From Mucilaginibacter pineti (GTDB taxonomy: Bacteria; Bacteroidota; Bacteroidia; Sphingobacteriales; Sphingobacteriaceae): DNA of 64,000 nucleotides. Shown piece after piece: positions 7,435 through 15,772 of the stretch; positions within the stretch are counted from its first letter, which is position 1, and each line of letters starts with the position of its first letter. Below the pieces are notes generated by a model. It had not been told where the DNA came from, did not search any database, and saw only the letters and a program-made list of their open reading frames with translations. Position numbers and translations under genes: made by a program. The stretch covers positions 62,001 through 126,000 of the forward strand of contig NZ_FNAI01000017.1 in assembly GCF_900101875.1 (NCBI RefSeq), in the 5' to 3' direction.

Positions 7435-8397
7435 ATGGAATCAAAATCTACATTTTGGCAAAAGATAGGTTTGCAGGACTGGTTTCTGCCCAATGGCAAG
7501 GCCGCGGCTGTTGCAGCCATCAATAATAAATCGCTCACGCCCGATGATGTTTATATGTACATCATCGAAAAATTTAAGGAGTCCATCGGTCAGCTTTCTT
7601 TTGCCGATAGGGTAGTGTTTTACCACGAGTTCATCATCAGCTTTAACGAAGAAGATTACCAGGAGTTTATCAATAACCGCTCGGGTTTGTTCGGGATTAT
7701 CGTGCATGAATCGGTAAAGAAATTTTATGAGCTGCTGCGCGATCACCAGGAAGTAGGTAAAAAGGTAGAGCCATCCAGCTCAAAATGGGTATTCAGACTC
7801 GTATCTCATCCTGATTATGCCAAAGGCGATAAGGGATTTATTGGCAAGCTGTTACCCGGCAGCAACAAAAAAGAAGAAAATTTAAGGGTTACATTTATCC
7901 CCCGTCATACTGGTGTTGCCCAAACCCTGGATATCAGCAACGATATTTTAAAGGGTTTTACCTATTACAGCGAGGGCTATTATGAACTGCCCTATGCCAA
8001 CGATTTGCATTATGACGAGAAGGAAGTAGTAAAGGCTGGTCAGCAGGTTTTGGCCCGGCTTGATACCATTATGCCCGATAAACAATTTGTTGGCCGCAAG
8101 GTGGAGTTTTTAATGAAGGATGATGACATTGTGGTATCGGGCAATGAAGATACCCGCGATGATCAGGCCGTATTTAAAATTCCGAGCGATTGGGTAAATA
8201 CCCCGCACCTCCGCATCCGTATGAATAAGGCCGATGGCAAGCTATACCTTACCTCGTTTGGCGAGCTTACCATGATAAACGAGCAGGAAGTTACCCGCAG
8301 CGATATAAACTCGCCGCAATGGGTAGAGCTACCTTTTAATTCAAAGATCCTGCTGAACGGTATCATAGGTATCAACATATTTAAACCCGAGGCCTGA
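7435..8397 (+). CDS. FhaA-like (DUF3662-like) protein, kinase-cluster partner
   Basis: A 320-aa soluble protein with no signal or membrane segment. Residues ~35-120 (FYHEFIISFNEEDYQEFINN and onward) follow the pattern of the FhaA N-terminal domain of actinobacteria, where a 'xxFxVxLxxEDYxxF' strand precedes a helix and a second strand before a 'G' loop. The C-terminal ~60 residues (PHLRIRMNKADGKLYL, then KILLNGIIGINIF) look like the last strands of an FHA fold. The Gly-Arg and Ser-x-x-His phosphothreonine residues are missing, so I call it a degenerate FHA at most. The gene lies between kinase and phosphatase and has a counterpart at 14142. The assignment is by pattern memory only. Confidence 0.55.
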   Translation: MESKSTFWQKIGLQDWFLPNGKAAAVAAINNKSLTPDDVYMYIIEKFKESIGQLSFADRVVFYHEFIISFNEEDYQEFINNRSGLFGIIVHESVKKFYELLRDHQEVGKKVEPSSSKWVFRLVSHPDYAKGDKGFIGKLLPGSNKKEENLRVTFIPRHTGVAQTLDISNDILKGFTYYSEGYYELPYANDLHYDEKEVVKAGQQVLARLDTIMPDKQFVGRKVEFLMKDDDIVVSGNEDTRDDQAVFKIPSDWVNTPHLRIRMNKADGKLYLTSFGELTMINEQEVTRSDINSPQWVELPFNSKILLNGIIGINIFKPEA

Positions 8398-8498
8398 TGT
8401 CACAAATATTATCAATAGGCTTATTGGCAATATGCGTTTTATTATTGCTGGCCCATTTTATCGACATAAAAAATTCCAGTAAAAACCATGAGCAATAA
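8397..8498 (+). CDS. Small single-pass membrane peptide (33 aa)
   Basis: ATG at 8397 overlaps the stop of the upstream gene (TGATG), and the stop TAA at 8496-8498 lies 11 nt inside the PP2C gene, which is the arrangement of translationally coupled genes. The peptide starts MSQILSIGLLAICVLLLLAH and ends FIDIKNSSKNHEQ: one strongly hydrophobic helix and a short polar tail. It could be a small subunit or regulator of the neighbouring membrane phosphatase or synthase. A chance ORF is possible, but the double overlap and perfect membrane profile argue for a gene. Confidence 0.6.
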   Translation: MSQILSIGLLAICVLLLLAHFIDIKNSSKNHEQ

Positions 8499-9915
8499 TT
8501 TTTTCGGAATAACAGATACCGGTAAGCAGCGGGATAACAATGAAGATACCTTTATTGCCCAAAAAGCCCTTGATGGTAATTTTATTATTGCCTGCGTTAT
8601 TGATGGTGTAGGCGGCTACGTAGGCGGCGAGGTTGCTGCTGAAATTGCGCGCGAAAGTATTTTGCAGGAACTAAGCTATATAGCCGGCGATATTACCCCC
8701 CTGCTGGTAAATACCTTTAATAAGGCCAATCAAAAGATCTACAATAAAAAACTGGAAGATAAGGGACTGGAAAACATGGCCTGCGTGCTCACGCTGGCGG
8801 TGATAGATATAAAGAACAACCAGTTTTACTATGCCCATGTTGGCGATACCCGCCTGTATTTGCTGCGCGATCATTCGCTTATAAAAATTTCAAAAGATCA
8901 TTCCTTTGTGGGTTTCCTGGAAGATTCGGGCAGGCTTACCGAGGAGGCGGCTATGGAGCATCCAAAGCGTAATGAAATTAACAAGGCCCTTGGCTTTAAC
9001 CCCAATATTGGCAGCGATGCTGACTTTGTAGAAACCGGCCACTCGCCATTTTTACCCGGCGATATGCTGCTGGTTTGCAGCGACGGCCTTACCGACCTGG
9101 TTGATAAAACGCAGATAACCCGTATACTTACCGGCGATAGCACTATTCAAGATAAAGGACAAAAATTAATTGATGCCGCCAACCATAAAGGCGGTAAGGA
9201 TAATGTAACGGTGGTTTTGGCGCAAAATGACAAAGCACCCCGTCAGCAAAGTGCTACCAAACCCATAGCCACCGTAAAACCAGCCGAACCGGCTGATGAT
9301 TTTGTAAAACCAACAAAACTACCCGATGGACCTTTAACCGTACCCGTAAAACAAAAAAGCTATCGCGGAACGGTGGTGGTATTGTTTATAATCCTGGCAT
9401 TGGTTTTAGCCGGTTTTGTATGGCAGCTTTGGCTTAATCGCCAGCTTACACAGCCACCGGTTGTTAAAACGGTTATACCACCCGCAAAAGTTAAAAATGC
9501 GCAGGAACTTAAACTGCAGGATACCATTAATAAGCTAAAAGGCAACACGCTGGTGCTAAACGAGGCCGACTATAAACAGCCGATCATCATTAGTGATACA
9601 CTGCATATCCCCAAGGATAGCCTGTACATAAAGGCGAAGGGAAAAATAGTGTTCCAAAGGGATACGGCTTACAACGGCCCTGCTTTTACGCTGTCGCCAA
9701 AGGCCAAATATATAGTGCTGGACAGCCTTACTTTTGATGGCTTTCATGTAGCCATTGCTACCCATAACGATGCCCTGGTTTTAAAAAAAGTGATCTTCAG
9801 CAATTGCGATATCCCGGTGCAAACGTCCTACCTGTTCCCCGGTAATAAATATGTTTCGGGCAGGTTATTTGGCGGCATGTTTAAAATAGATACTTTACAA
9901 AAAGCTACGCACTAA
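8488..9915 (+). CDS. Membrane-anchored PP2C-type Ser/Thr phosphatase
   Basis: The 475-aa protein begins with a complete PP2C domain (1-245): RDNNEDTF, the metal aspartate in VIDGVGGY (37-44), YAHVGDTRLYLL (115-126), SDGLTD (198-203) and the final KDNVTVV (237-243). After a Pro/Lys linker comes one transmembrane helix (294-316). A periplasmic domain of about 150 residues follows, with strand-rich repeats (DTLHIPKDSLYIKAKGKIVF, YIVLDSLTFDGF) that look like a small right-handed beta-helix. It should reverse the kinase encoded at 5936. Only three bases separate it from the SEDS-PBP fusion. A PP2C with a beta-helix sensor outside the membrane is uncommon. Confidence 0.9.
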   Translation: MSNNFFGITDTGKQRDNNEDTFIAQKALDGNFIIACVIDGVGGYVGGEVAAEIARESILQELSYIAGDITPLLVNTFNKANQKIYNKKLEDKGLENMACVLTLAVIDIKNNQFYYAHVGDTRLYLLRDHSLIKISKDHSFVGFLEDSGRLTEEAAMEHPKRNEINKALGFNPNIGSDADFVETGHSPFLPGDMLLVCSDGLTDLVDKTQITRILTGDSTIQDKGQKLIDAANHKGGKDNVTVVLAQNDKAPRQQSATKPIATVKPAEPADDFVKPTKLPDGPLTVPVKQKSYRGTVVVLFIILALVLAGFVWQLWLNRQLTQPPVVKTVIPPAKVKNAQELKLQDTINKLKGNTLVLNEADYKQPIIISDTLHIPKDSLYIKAKGKIVFQRDTAYNGPAFTLSPKAKYIVLDSLTFDGFHVAIATHNDALVLKKVIFSNCDIPVQTSYLFPGNKYVSGRLFGGMFKIDTLQKATH

Positions 9916-9918
9916 ATA

Positions 9919-12900
9919 ATGGCGCAACCTATACCCCAAAAGCCCGGCAGAGGATTGGAGCGGCTGTTTTTACTGTTCACCGGTATTATACTGGCGGTGC
10001 TGTTCGGCAAGCTTTATATGGTGCTGCAACAAAAGTTTACCGATGTTGATAGTCGGCTAAAGGACGGTACCATTGTAAACCTCAACGCGCCCAATACCGC
10101 CAAAAACGTTGCCGCACTGCTAAAAAAAGGCTACTATTTTGATGATCCCAGGGATGTGGATTATATTGAAACCGTTATTGGCAGCCGCGTAAATACCGGG
10201 CAGGCTTTTGACAATGCAGGTGAGCTCAACAAACGTAAATACTACGTTAATGCCGACGAGGCCTTTGCCCAGGGGGGCGAATCATTTAAAAGCAGGGTGT
10301 TGGTTTCGCGCACTTTGCTTGGCTATAACGGTGCCGATTCGGTACGTTTTGCGCAGGAGCTTAAATCGCCCCCGCAAATCCCAACCCAAACAGATCTTAA
10401 CCTGGGCGAATACAGCATACACGGTACCATCAGTTTTAAAAAGAAACCCGTAGCAGGTGTATTGGTGCGGCTAAACATGATACTGCCCCGCGATAGTATC
10501 TATTCCGACGAGGAAACCATCGCCAAAAACACCACTACAGAAAATTCCCCGGCGTTTAAAAAGGTATATGTTTTAAATGCCGATAAAAAGCGCCAGCTGC
10601 AATCGCTCACGGCCTTTGCCCGTACAGATGCCAGCGGCCAATATGAATTTAAAAACCTGCCCACCGGCAAGGCTTTTGAATTGCTGCCGCTGCAACCCGG
10701 CTATGAGTTTGGTATCTCCAAAGGTATTGTGGATCTGGACGCCAATAAAACGCTTGATTTTGTACAATCGCCGCATAGCATTAAGCTGCTCTCTACCCGC
10801 GATTTTAATATCCTGAAAAAAGAGGGCGCGTTCATTGTACGTACCATAGATGATTTTAATACCTGGTACTGGATAATTGCCGGTTGTTTTTTTGCAGGTT
10901 TTATCATCATCCATATCCTGTTAAGCACTCGTTTCCCGCAGGCCGATCAATTGCTCCTGCCGCTGGTGATGATGCTGACCGGTATCTCCTTTTTAACGTT
11001 GCTTAGTTTGCAAGATCCCCTGCGCGATAGGTTTTTAGCTAAAGACACGCTGGTTTATTTAGGCATCGGCATATTGGGCATCTGTATAATCCAGTTCATC
11101 AAACTCCGCCGCCTCACTGCCGATTCCACGCTTTACAGGTTATTGCTGTTTAAGCAAGTACGCAGCGCGGCCAATGGCTGGCCCTGGGCGGTTGCGGCAA
11201 TGGGCATCCTGTTCAGTACTATTTTATTTGGTACCGGACCCGAAGGCAGCGGTGTAAAAGTGAACCTGCTCGGCTTTCAGCCCAGCGAAATAGTTAAATA
11301 CCTTATGGTTATTTTCCTGGCGGGATTTTTTGCCGCCAATGAAAAGTTTATCAGCCAGTACGCCAGCTGGGGCAAACGATGGTCGTTTTTTTCATTTGCG
11401 CTGGTAGCCACCGTGGTTACCCTGCTGCTGTTTTTAGTACTGGGCGATCTTGGTCCGGCTATGGTGATCTGCTTTACGTTCATTATCCTGTTCTCCTTTT
11501 CGCGCGGCGATTTTTTGCCGATGGCCGGTTTCGTGGTATTATTTGTACTCGCTACCTGGTTTTTTGATAACGTTTGGCTTAGTGCCGGCATCACTTTTGG
11601 TATTTGGGGCCTGGTTGGATTTTTAAAGCCCCGGCTGCTCAGCGAATCGGCATTTATGGCCTTAATAGTTGTTACCGCCTTTTTAACCATCGATAAAATT
11701 CCAGGGCTTGATAAAATTATCCCCGGTCCGGTTCAGCGGCTGGTGGAGCGCAAGGCCATCTGGCAGGATGCCTGGAACAATGAAGTATACGGTGGCGACC
11801 AGGTAGCCAACGGTCTTTGGGCTATGGCCAGCGGCGGTTTAACCGGCACAGGCGTAGGGCAGGGTTTTGCCAAAACCATTCCCGAAGCACATACCGATAT
11901 GATACTGCCATCCATTGGCGAAGAATTTGGCTGGGCAGGTATGGCAGCCGTGTTTATCCTGTTCCTGCTGTTTTTACACCGATCCATAATTATTGGGCGG
12001 CAAACGGGTACGCCCTTGCTGTTTTACCTCAGTGCGGGCATCGGTACCTGTACCTTTGTGCAGTTTTTGTTGATAGCGGGCGGGTCGATAGGGGCGTTGC
12101 CATTGTCGGGCGTGTCACTGCCATTTGAAAGTTATGGCGGTTCGTCGCTGGTGATCAATTTACTGGCAACAGGGTTCTTGCTGTCGGTATCAATGGTACG
12201 GGGTACGCAGGTACAAATGAGTTTTATTACCAAACAGCAGGATAAGAATTTAGTGCCCGCCCTTGCCGCAGCCCTTGCTGCAGTGGTTTTGCTTACCGTA
12301 AATGTATCGCGCTACAGCGCCGATAATAAAAAATGGGTGGTAAAACCAGCCTTGGTTGCCGATAAAAGCGGGCTGCGTATGTTTAGCTATAATCCGCGTA
12401 TTGCCATATTAATGAATAAGCTGCAGGCCGGTTCATTGCTGGATAGGAACGGACTTATCCTGGCTACCAGCAAACCGCAGTTAATAGAAAAGCAAAGTAA
12501 AAAACTGGCCAAACTCGGCATCCTGCATTATGATCTGGATTCGGCCATGCACAAAAGGTTGGACAGGTTTTACCCCTTTGAAGAACAAATGTTTTTTTGG
12601 ACGGGCGATGCCAACACCGGTGTATTTAACGGCAGCACCAACGGTTATTTTGGCGAGTATGAACACGCCGCCGAACTGCGCGGCTTTAAAATGCCGGTAA
12701 GCAGCTACAATGTAAAAGCATCCCGCTACCAGGAAGACAGGTTTTTGCCCCGTGGCGTAAAAGAAATGACGGTTAATAAGCGCGATTACAGCGCCCTTGC
12801 GCCGCTGTTACTTACCGACTTTAACGGCCCGGAAGTAGCAGCCTTTAAAAACCGCAACCGCGATGTAAAGCTTACGATGGATGCCCAGCTGCAAACCGAA

Positions 12901-14007
12901 ATTCAGCAGTCAATAGCTACGGATACTTCGCTGTATGATAACCGGGTATCGGTAGTGATCATGGAGGCCCATACCGGCGATGTGCTGGTATCTGCCCAAT
13001 ACCCGTTGCCGCCGGTGCATAACTGGGATCAGCTTACGATGTCGCAGACCGATCAGAATAAGCTTTCCACCTGGATGACGACTACTGATCTTGGCTTTAC
13101 CTATGCCTCACAACCGGGGTCAACGGCTAAGGTATTAACGGCCATGTCGGCATTTAATAAGCTGGGTATCGACGCGCAGAATGTTACCTATCATGTAAGT
13201 ACCGAAGAACGTATCCGTACCAAAGGCATCGAACCGGATGAAACCGGGATGATAACTATGGAGCGGGCCATTGCCAAATCAAACAACGTATACTTTATAA
13301 AGCTGGCCAACCAGGAGCATCTGCAGGAATACATGGGCACCCTGTACCTTAAAACCGGGATGTTTTTGCATGGTGTGGGTGGCTACTACTATAATAAACC
13401 GGCAAATAACGATCAGCAGGAAGAAAAATGGCGGGAACTATGGCGCAAAACCGAATTTAATACCCGGCCGCGTTATGATCCTAACAACATCCATAAAACA
13501 AGGGCAAAGGGTATCTCGGGTATGGCCTGGGGACAAGGCGAGCTGATTGCCACCCCGGCGGCTGTAGCCAGGCTGGTATCGGGTGTAGCCAATGATGGCG
13601 TTTTGGTGGCCAACAGGTTTGTGCTAAAAGTAAATGATTCGGTAACTTCGGTAAAAAAAGGTATTAAACTGGCCGAAAAGCCCGAATATGCCGGTCTGCT
13701 TACGCAATACATGATAGCCCAAAGCGCGCCGAAAGTGCCTATATTAGGCATTGCCGTTGCAGGTAAAAGCGGTACGCCCGAGCGTATTGTTAAAAATAAA
13801 AGCGTAAACGATGGCTGGTACGTATTTTTTGCACCCGAGGCAAATGGCAAAAGCAATATGGTGGTTTGTATCAGGGTAGAATCAACCCGTGGATCATCAG
13901 ATGCGGTACGTTTGGCCGGTAAACACGTAATACCGTTTTTATTGAAAAAAGGGTATATGAAAAGTATGAAGCCCGAAGTGGTGCAGGGTTTGGGATTTGA
14001 GAATTAG
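9919..14007 (+). CDS. Peptidoglycan synthase: SEDS (RodA/FtsW) glycosyltransferase fused to penicillin-binding transpeptidase
   Basis: A single 1362-aa chain. One helix at 14-34 is followed by a periplasmic region of ~280 residues that includes a carboxypeptidase-regulatory/CNA-B-like fold (about 164-285, TDASGQYEFKNLPTG). About ten helices from ~317 form the SEDS polymerase, with FQPSEIVKY (~453-461), LGDLGPAM, PEAHTDMILPSIGEEFG (D660 at the SEDS catalytic Asp position) and LPFESYGGSS (~732-741). The last ~500 residues are a class B PBP transpeptidase with STAK (S1068, K1071), SNN (1121-1123) and KSGT (1283-1286), all intact. The protein would polymerize and cross-link lipid II. In most bacteria these are two interacting proteins. 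No frameshift or internal start suggests two products. Confidence 0.93.
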   Translation: MAQPIPQKPGRGLERLFLLFTGIILAVLFGKLYMVLQQKFTDVDSRLKDGTIVNLNAPNTAKNVAALLKKGYYFDDPRDVDYIETVIGSRVNTGQAFDNAGELNKRKYYVNADEAFAQGGESFKSRVLVSRTLLGYNGADSVRFAQELKSPPQIPTQTDLNLGEYSIHGTISFKKKPVAGVLVRLNMILPRDSIYSDEETIAKNTTTENSPAFKKVYVLNADKKRQLQSLTAFARTDASGQYEFKNLPTGKAFELLPLQPGYEFGISKGIVDLDANKTLDFVQSPHSIKLLSTRDFNILKKEGAFIVRTIDDFNTWYWIIAGCFFAGFIIIHILLSTRFPQADQLLLPLVMMLTGISFLTLLSLQDPLRDRFLAKDTLVYLGIGILGICIIQFIKLRRLTADSTLYRLLLFKQVRSAANGWPWAVAAMGILFSTILFGTGPEGSGVKVNLLGFQPSEIVKYLMVIFLAGFFAANEKFISQYASWGKRWSFFSFALVATVVTLLLFLVLGDLGPAMVICFTFIILFSFSRGDFLPMAGFVVLFVLATWFFDNVWLSAGITFGIWGLVGFLKPRLLSESAFMALIVVTAFLTIDKIPGLDKIIPGPVQRLVERKAIWQDAWNNEVYGGDQVANGLWAMASGGLTGTGVGQGFAKTIPEAHTDMILPSIGEEFGWAGMAAVFILFLLFLHRSIIIGRQTGTPLLFYLSAGIGTCTFVQFLLIAGGSIGALPLSGVSLPFESYGGSSLVINLLATGFLLSVSMVRGTQVQMSFITKQQDKNLVPALAAALAAVVLLTVNVSRYSADNKKWVVKPALVADKSGLRMFSYNPRIAILMNKLQAGSLLDRNGLILATSKPQLIEKQSKKLAKLGILHYDLDSAMHKRLDRFYPFEEQMFFWTGDANTGVFNGSTNGYFGEYEHAAELRGFKMPVSSYNVKASRYQEDRFLPRGVKEMTVNKRDYSALAPLLLTDFNGPEVAAFKNRNRDVKLTMDAQLQTEIQQSIATDTSLYDNRVSVVIMEAHTGDVLVSAQYPLPPVHNWDQLTMSQTDQNKLSTWMTTTDLGFTYASQPGSTAKVLTAMSAFNKLGIDAQNVTYHVSTEERIRTKGIEPDETGMITMERAIAKSNNVYFIKLANQEHLQEYMGTLYLKTGMFLHGVGGYYYNKPANNDQQEEKWRELWRKTEFNTRPRYDPNNIHKTRAKGISGMAWGQGELIATPAAVARLVSGVANDGVLVANRFVLKVNDSVTSVKKGIKLAEKPEYAGLLTQYMIAQSAPKVPILGIAVAGKSGTPERIVKNKSVNDGWYVFFAPEANGKSNMVVCIRVESTRGSSDAVRLAGKHVIPFLLKKGYMKSMKPEVVQGLGFEN

Positions 14008-14014
14008 GAGTAAG

Positions 14015-14141
14015 CTTTCGAATTTGGGAATTGAAATTTCGGATTTTTAGAGTTTAGCTTTTTCTTATTAGGATTTAGTGTTTAGAATTTAGAGTTTCCT
14101 GTTTTTAGAATTTAGAATTTCATTTTTTAGAATTTCACAAA
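14015..14141. repeat. AT-rich degenerate TTTAGAATTT repeat array
   Basis: The spacer between the SEDS-PBP gene and the FHA gene consists of about eight imperfect copies of a TTTAGAATTT / GAATTTAGAGTTT unit. It separates the FHA gene from the tightly packed genes before it, and may contain its own promoter, but I cannot point to one. Confidence 0.7.
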
Positions 14142-14933
14142 ATGGCATTTAGTTTTTTCAGCAAAAATAGCGGTAATAAAGCATGGGACGTAAAAGGCTT
14201 GCGCGAAGCATTACTGCAATATATAAAGGAGGCCCTACAGAAAGTAGAAGGTGGAGAAGGTGCGCACATTAAAGAATTGCTGCTTTTTATAGCGGCTTCG
14301 CCGGAGGATAAGCACATTTATGAAGGCGCGGTGTCGGTACATGAAAAAGAAAAATTTCGCAACGAGATCCAAAAAATAGCCGACGATTACGCCCTCGATC
14401 TGCCCGCCGACTGGACTATTGAAGTGGCTTTTACCGATCAATTACCGTCAGATGCCCCCCGGATTCCCGAACTCGACGCGGCTTTTGCCATGCTTACCCG
14501 CAAACAGGTGGCGCACAATGCTTCATCAGCGGTAGCGTACATCAGGATATTAAGCGGCGAGGCCGAGCAGGAGGAATATATTATTAAGGCTACCGACGGC
14601 AAAATGAACATCGGCAGGGATAAAAAAGCGGTAACGGAAAATGGTTCATACCGGCTTAATAAAATGGTTTTCCCGGCTGTAAGCAACGACGAAAGCAATA
14701 AATTCATCAGCAGGCAGCACGCCCATATTGAATGGGACAAGGAGCATGAGTGTTTCATGATCTTCGCCGATGAGGGAGGTGTACCGCCCCGCAACAAAAC
14801 CAAAATTCACATTGCCGCCGATGGCAAGATGATCAAACTCAACTCCACCCAAATTGGCCACCCCATGAATGAAGGCGACCAGGTAATCCTCGGTGAATCG
14901 GCCGTGTTTTTGTTTAGTACAAAGGCGGAGTAG
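14142..14933 (+). CDS. FHA domain protein with FhaA-like N-terminal domain
   Basis: A 263-aa cytosolic protein. The C-terminal FHA domain (about 130-262) has the phosphothreonine-binding elements IGRD (157-160), SRQHAHIEW (190-198) and RNKT (217-220), so it should bind phosphothreonine on a partner. The N-terminal ~105 residues (VSVHEKEKFRNEIQKIADDY and on to WTIEVAF) resemble the DUF3662-like domain of FhaA and match in outline the protein encoded at 7435. As the last gene of the cluster it is the expected reader of marks placed by the 5936 kinase and removed by the PP2C phosphatase. Partners are not known from sequence. Confidence 0.85.
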   Translation: MAFSFFSKNSGNKAWDVKGLREALLQYIKEALQKVEGGEGAHIKELLLFIAASPEDKHIYEGAVSVHEKEKFRNEIQKIADDYALDLPADWTIEVAFTDQLPSDAPRIPELDAAFAMLTRKQVAHNASSAVAYIRILSGEAEQEEYIIKATDGKMNIGRDKKAVTENGSYRLNKMVFPAVSNDESNKFISRQHAHIEWDKEHECFMIFADEGGVPPRNKTKIHIAADGKMIKLNSTQIGHPMNEGDQVILGESAVFLFSTKAE

Positions 14934-14949
14934 TTTTCTCTGCAAACCG

Positions 14950-15663
14950 GTTCGACTCACCCCGACTCCGCTTCGCTGGCCGACCCTCTCTCCGGCTTCG
15001 CCGCAAAGAGGGTGAAGAAGGTTTTTTCCTTTTCTCTGATTTAAATAATCTCAAATTCTGCAATCCCCTCTTTCCAGCGAAGCTGAAGAGAGGGTGCCCG
15101 AGCGCAGCGATGGGCGGGTGAGTATTCTGCGATTAGTACAAAGGAAGAAGATTGTACACTTTGTCATTCCGAACGAGGTACGAGGAGGAATCTTATGCGG
15201 CTCTGCATAGCGTTTCGACTCACCCCGCCGGCACTTCGTGTGGCGACCCTCTCATACCTTTGCGCTCGTTTGTAACCACAGGTGTTGGGAAGAGTAAAAT
15301 GTTGTCATTTCGATACGAGGAACGAGTGAGAAATCTTATGCGCTATGCTCTTGGAGCTTTGCATTCCGCAGAAGATTTCTCCTTCGCGCCACGCTTTTAC
15401 CCGCCCGGGCTCTATCGAAATGACAAACTTTTTATAAAATTCAGTCTTCCCAACACCTGTGGTTTGTAACGAGTGGTTAAAGTGTTCTTGCGTCTGCGAC
15501 GCTTCTTCGCGATGCAATCGCATAATTGTGTTAGGCACTCGTTATAAACGAGCGCAAGAGATGTAATATCAAATACCCCCCCCCACACACACTTTCCAGC
15601 GAAGCTGAAGAGAGGGGGCCCGGCCGCAACAATGGGCGGGTGAGTATTCTGCGGCAACAATTA
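14950..15663. repeat. Intergenic block of stacked palindromic repeats (839-nt gene-free gap)
   Basis: The gap 14934-15772 has no convincing gene. It contains two CTTTCCAGCGAAGCTGAAGAG-type elements (15065-15122 and 15590-15650). It also has their partners with CACCCCGACTCCGC (14958-15020), a half copy of the TGTCATTCCGAACGAGG element (15161-15200), a palindromic GCGCTCGTTT...AACGAGCGC pair (15262 / 15550), and the MITE listed separately. ORFs read through it encode only translated repeats. Confidence 0.8.
15268..15470. mobile_element. MITE (15277-15461): 17-bp perfect terminal inverted repeats, 9-bp target duplication
   Basis: The 185-bp element starts CACAGGTGTTGGGAAGA (15277-15293) and ends with the exact complement (15445-15461). 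It is flanked by GTTTGTAAC on both sides (15268-15276 and 15462-15470). Its interior is the TGTCATTTCGATACGAGG palindrome also present at 2804-2983 and, degenerate, at 17428-17541. It has inserted into one arm of another palindrome (GCGCTCGTTT...), which would be almost perfect if the element were removed. It encodes no protein. Confidence 0.85.
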
Positions 15664-15717
15664 TCTTCCTTCCCTTTTTTCTTATCCTACATCAAGTGTC
15701 AACCTTGTTTTACGGGG

Positions 15718-15725
15718 TAAATTTG
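15718..15725 (+). promoter_or_regulatory. Putative promoter -7 element of the mhqO/mhqD-like pair
   Basis: TAAATTTG matches TAnnTTTG and lies 47 nt before the start at 15773. No clear -33 element is visible. Confidence 0.5.
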
Positions 15726-15772
15726 AATCATAAAATAACAGCAACAACTCAAATTTAAAAACAAGGAACACA

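Noticed and set aside
15152..15469. 105-aa ORF over the MITE
   Set aside because: It follows the inverted repeat and has no protein features; the DNA is explained by the mobile element.
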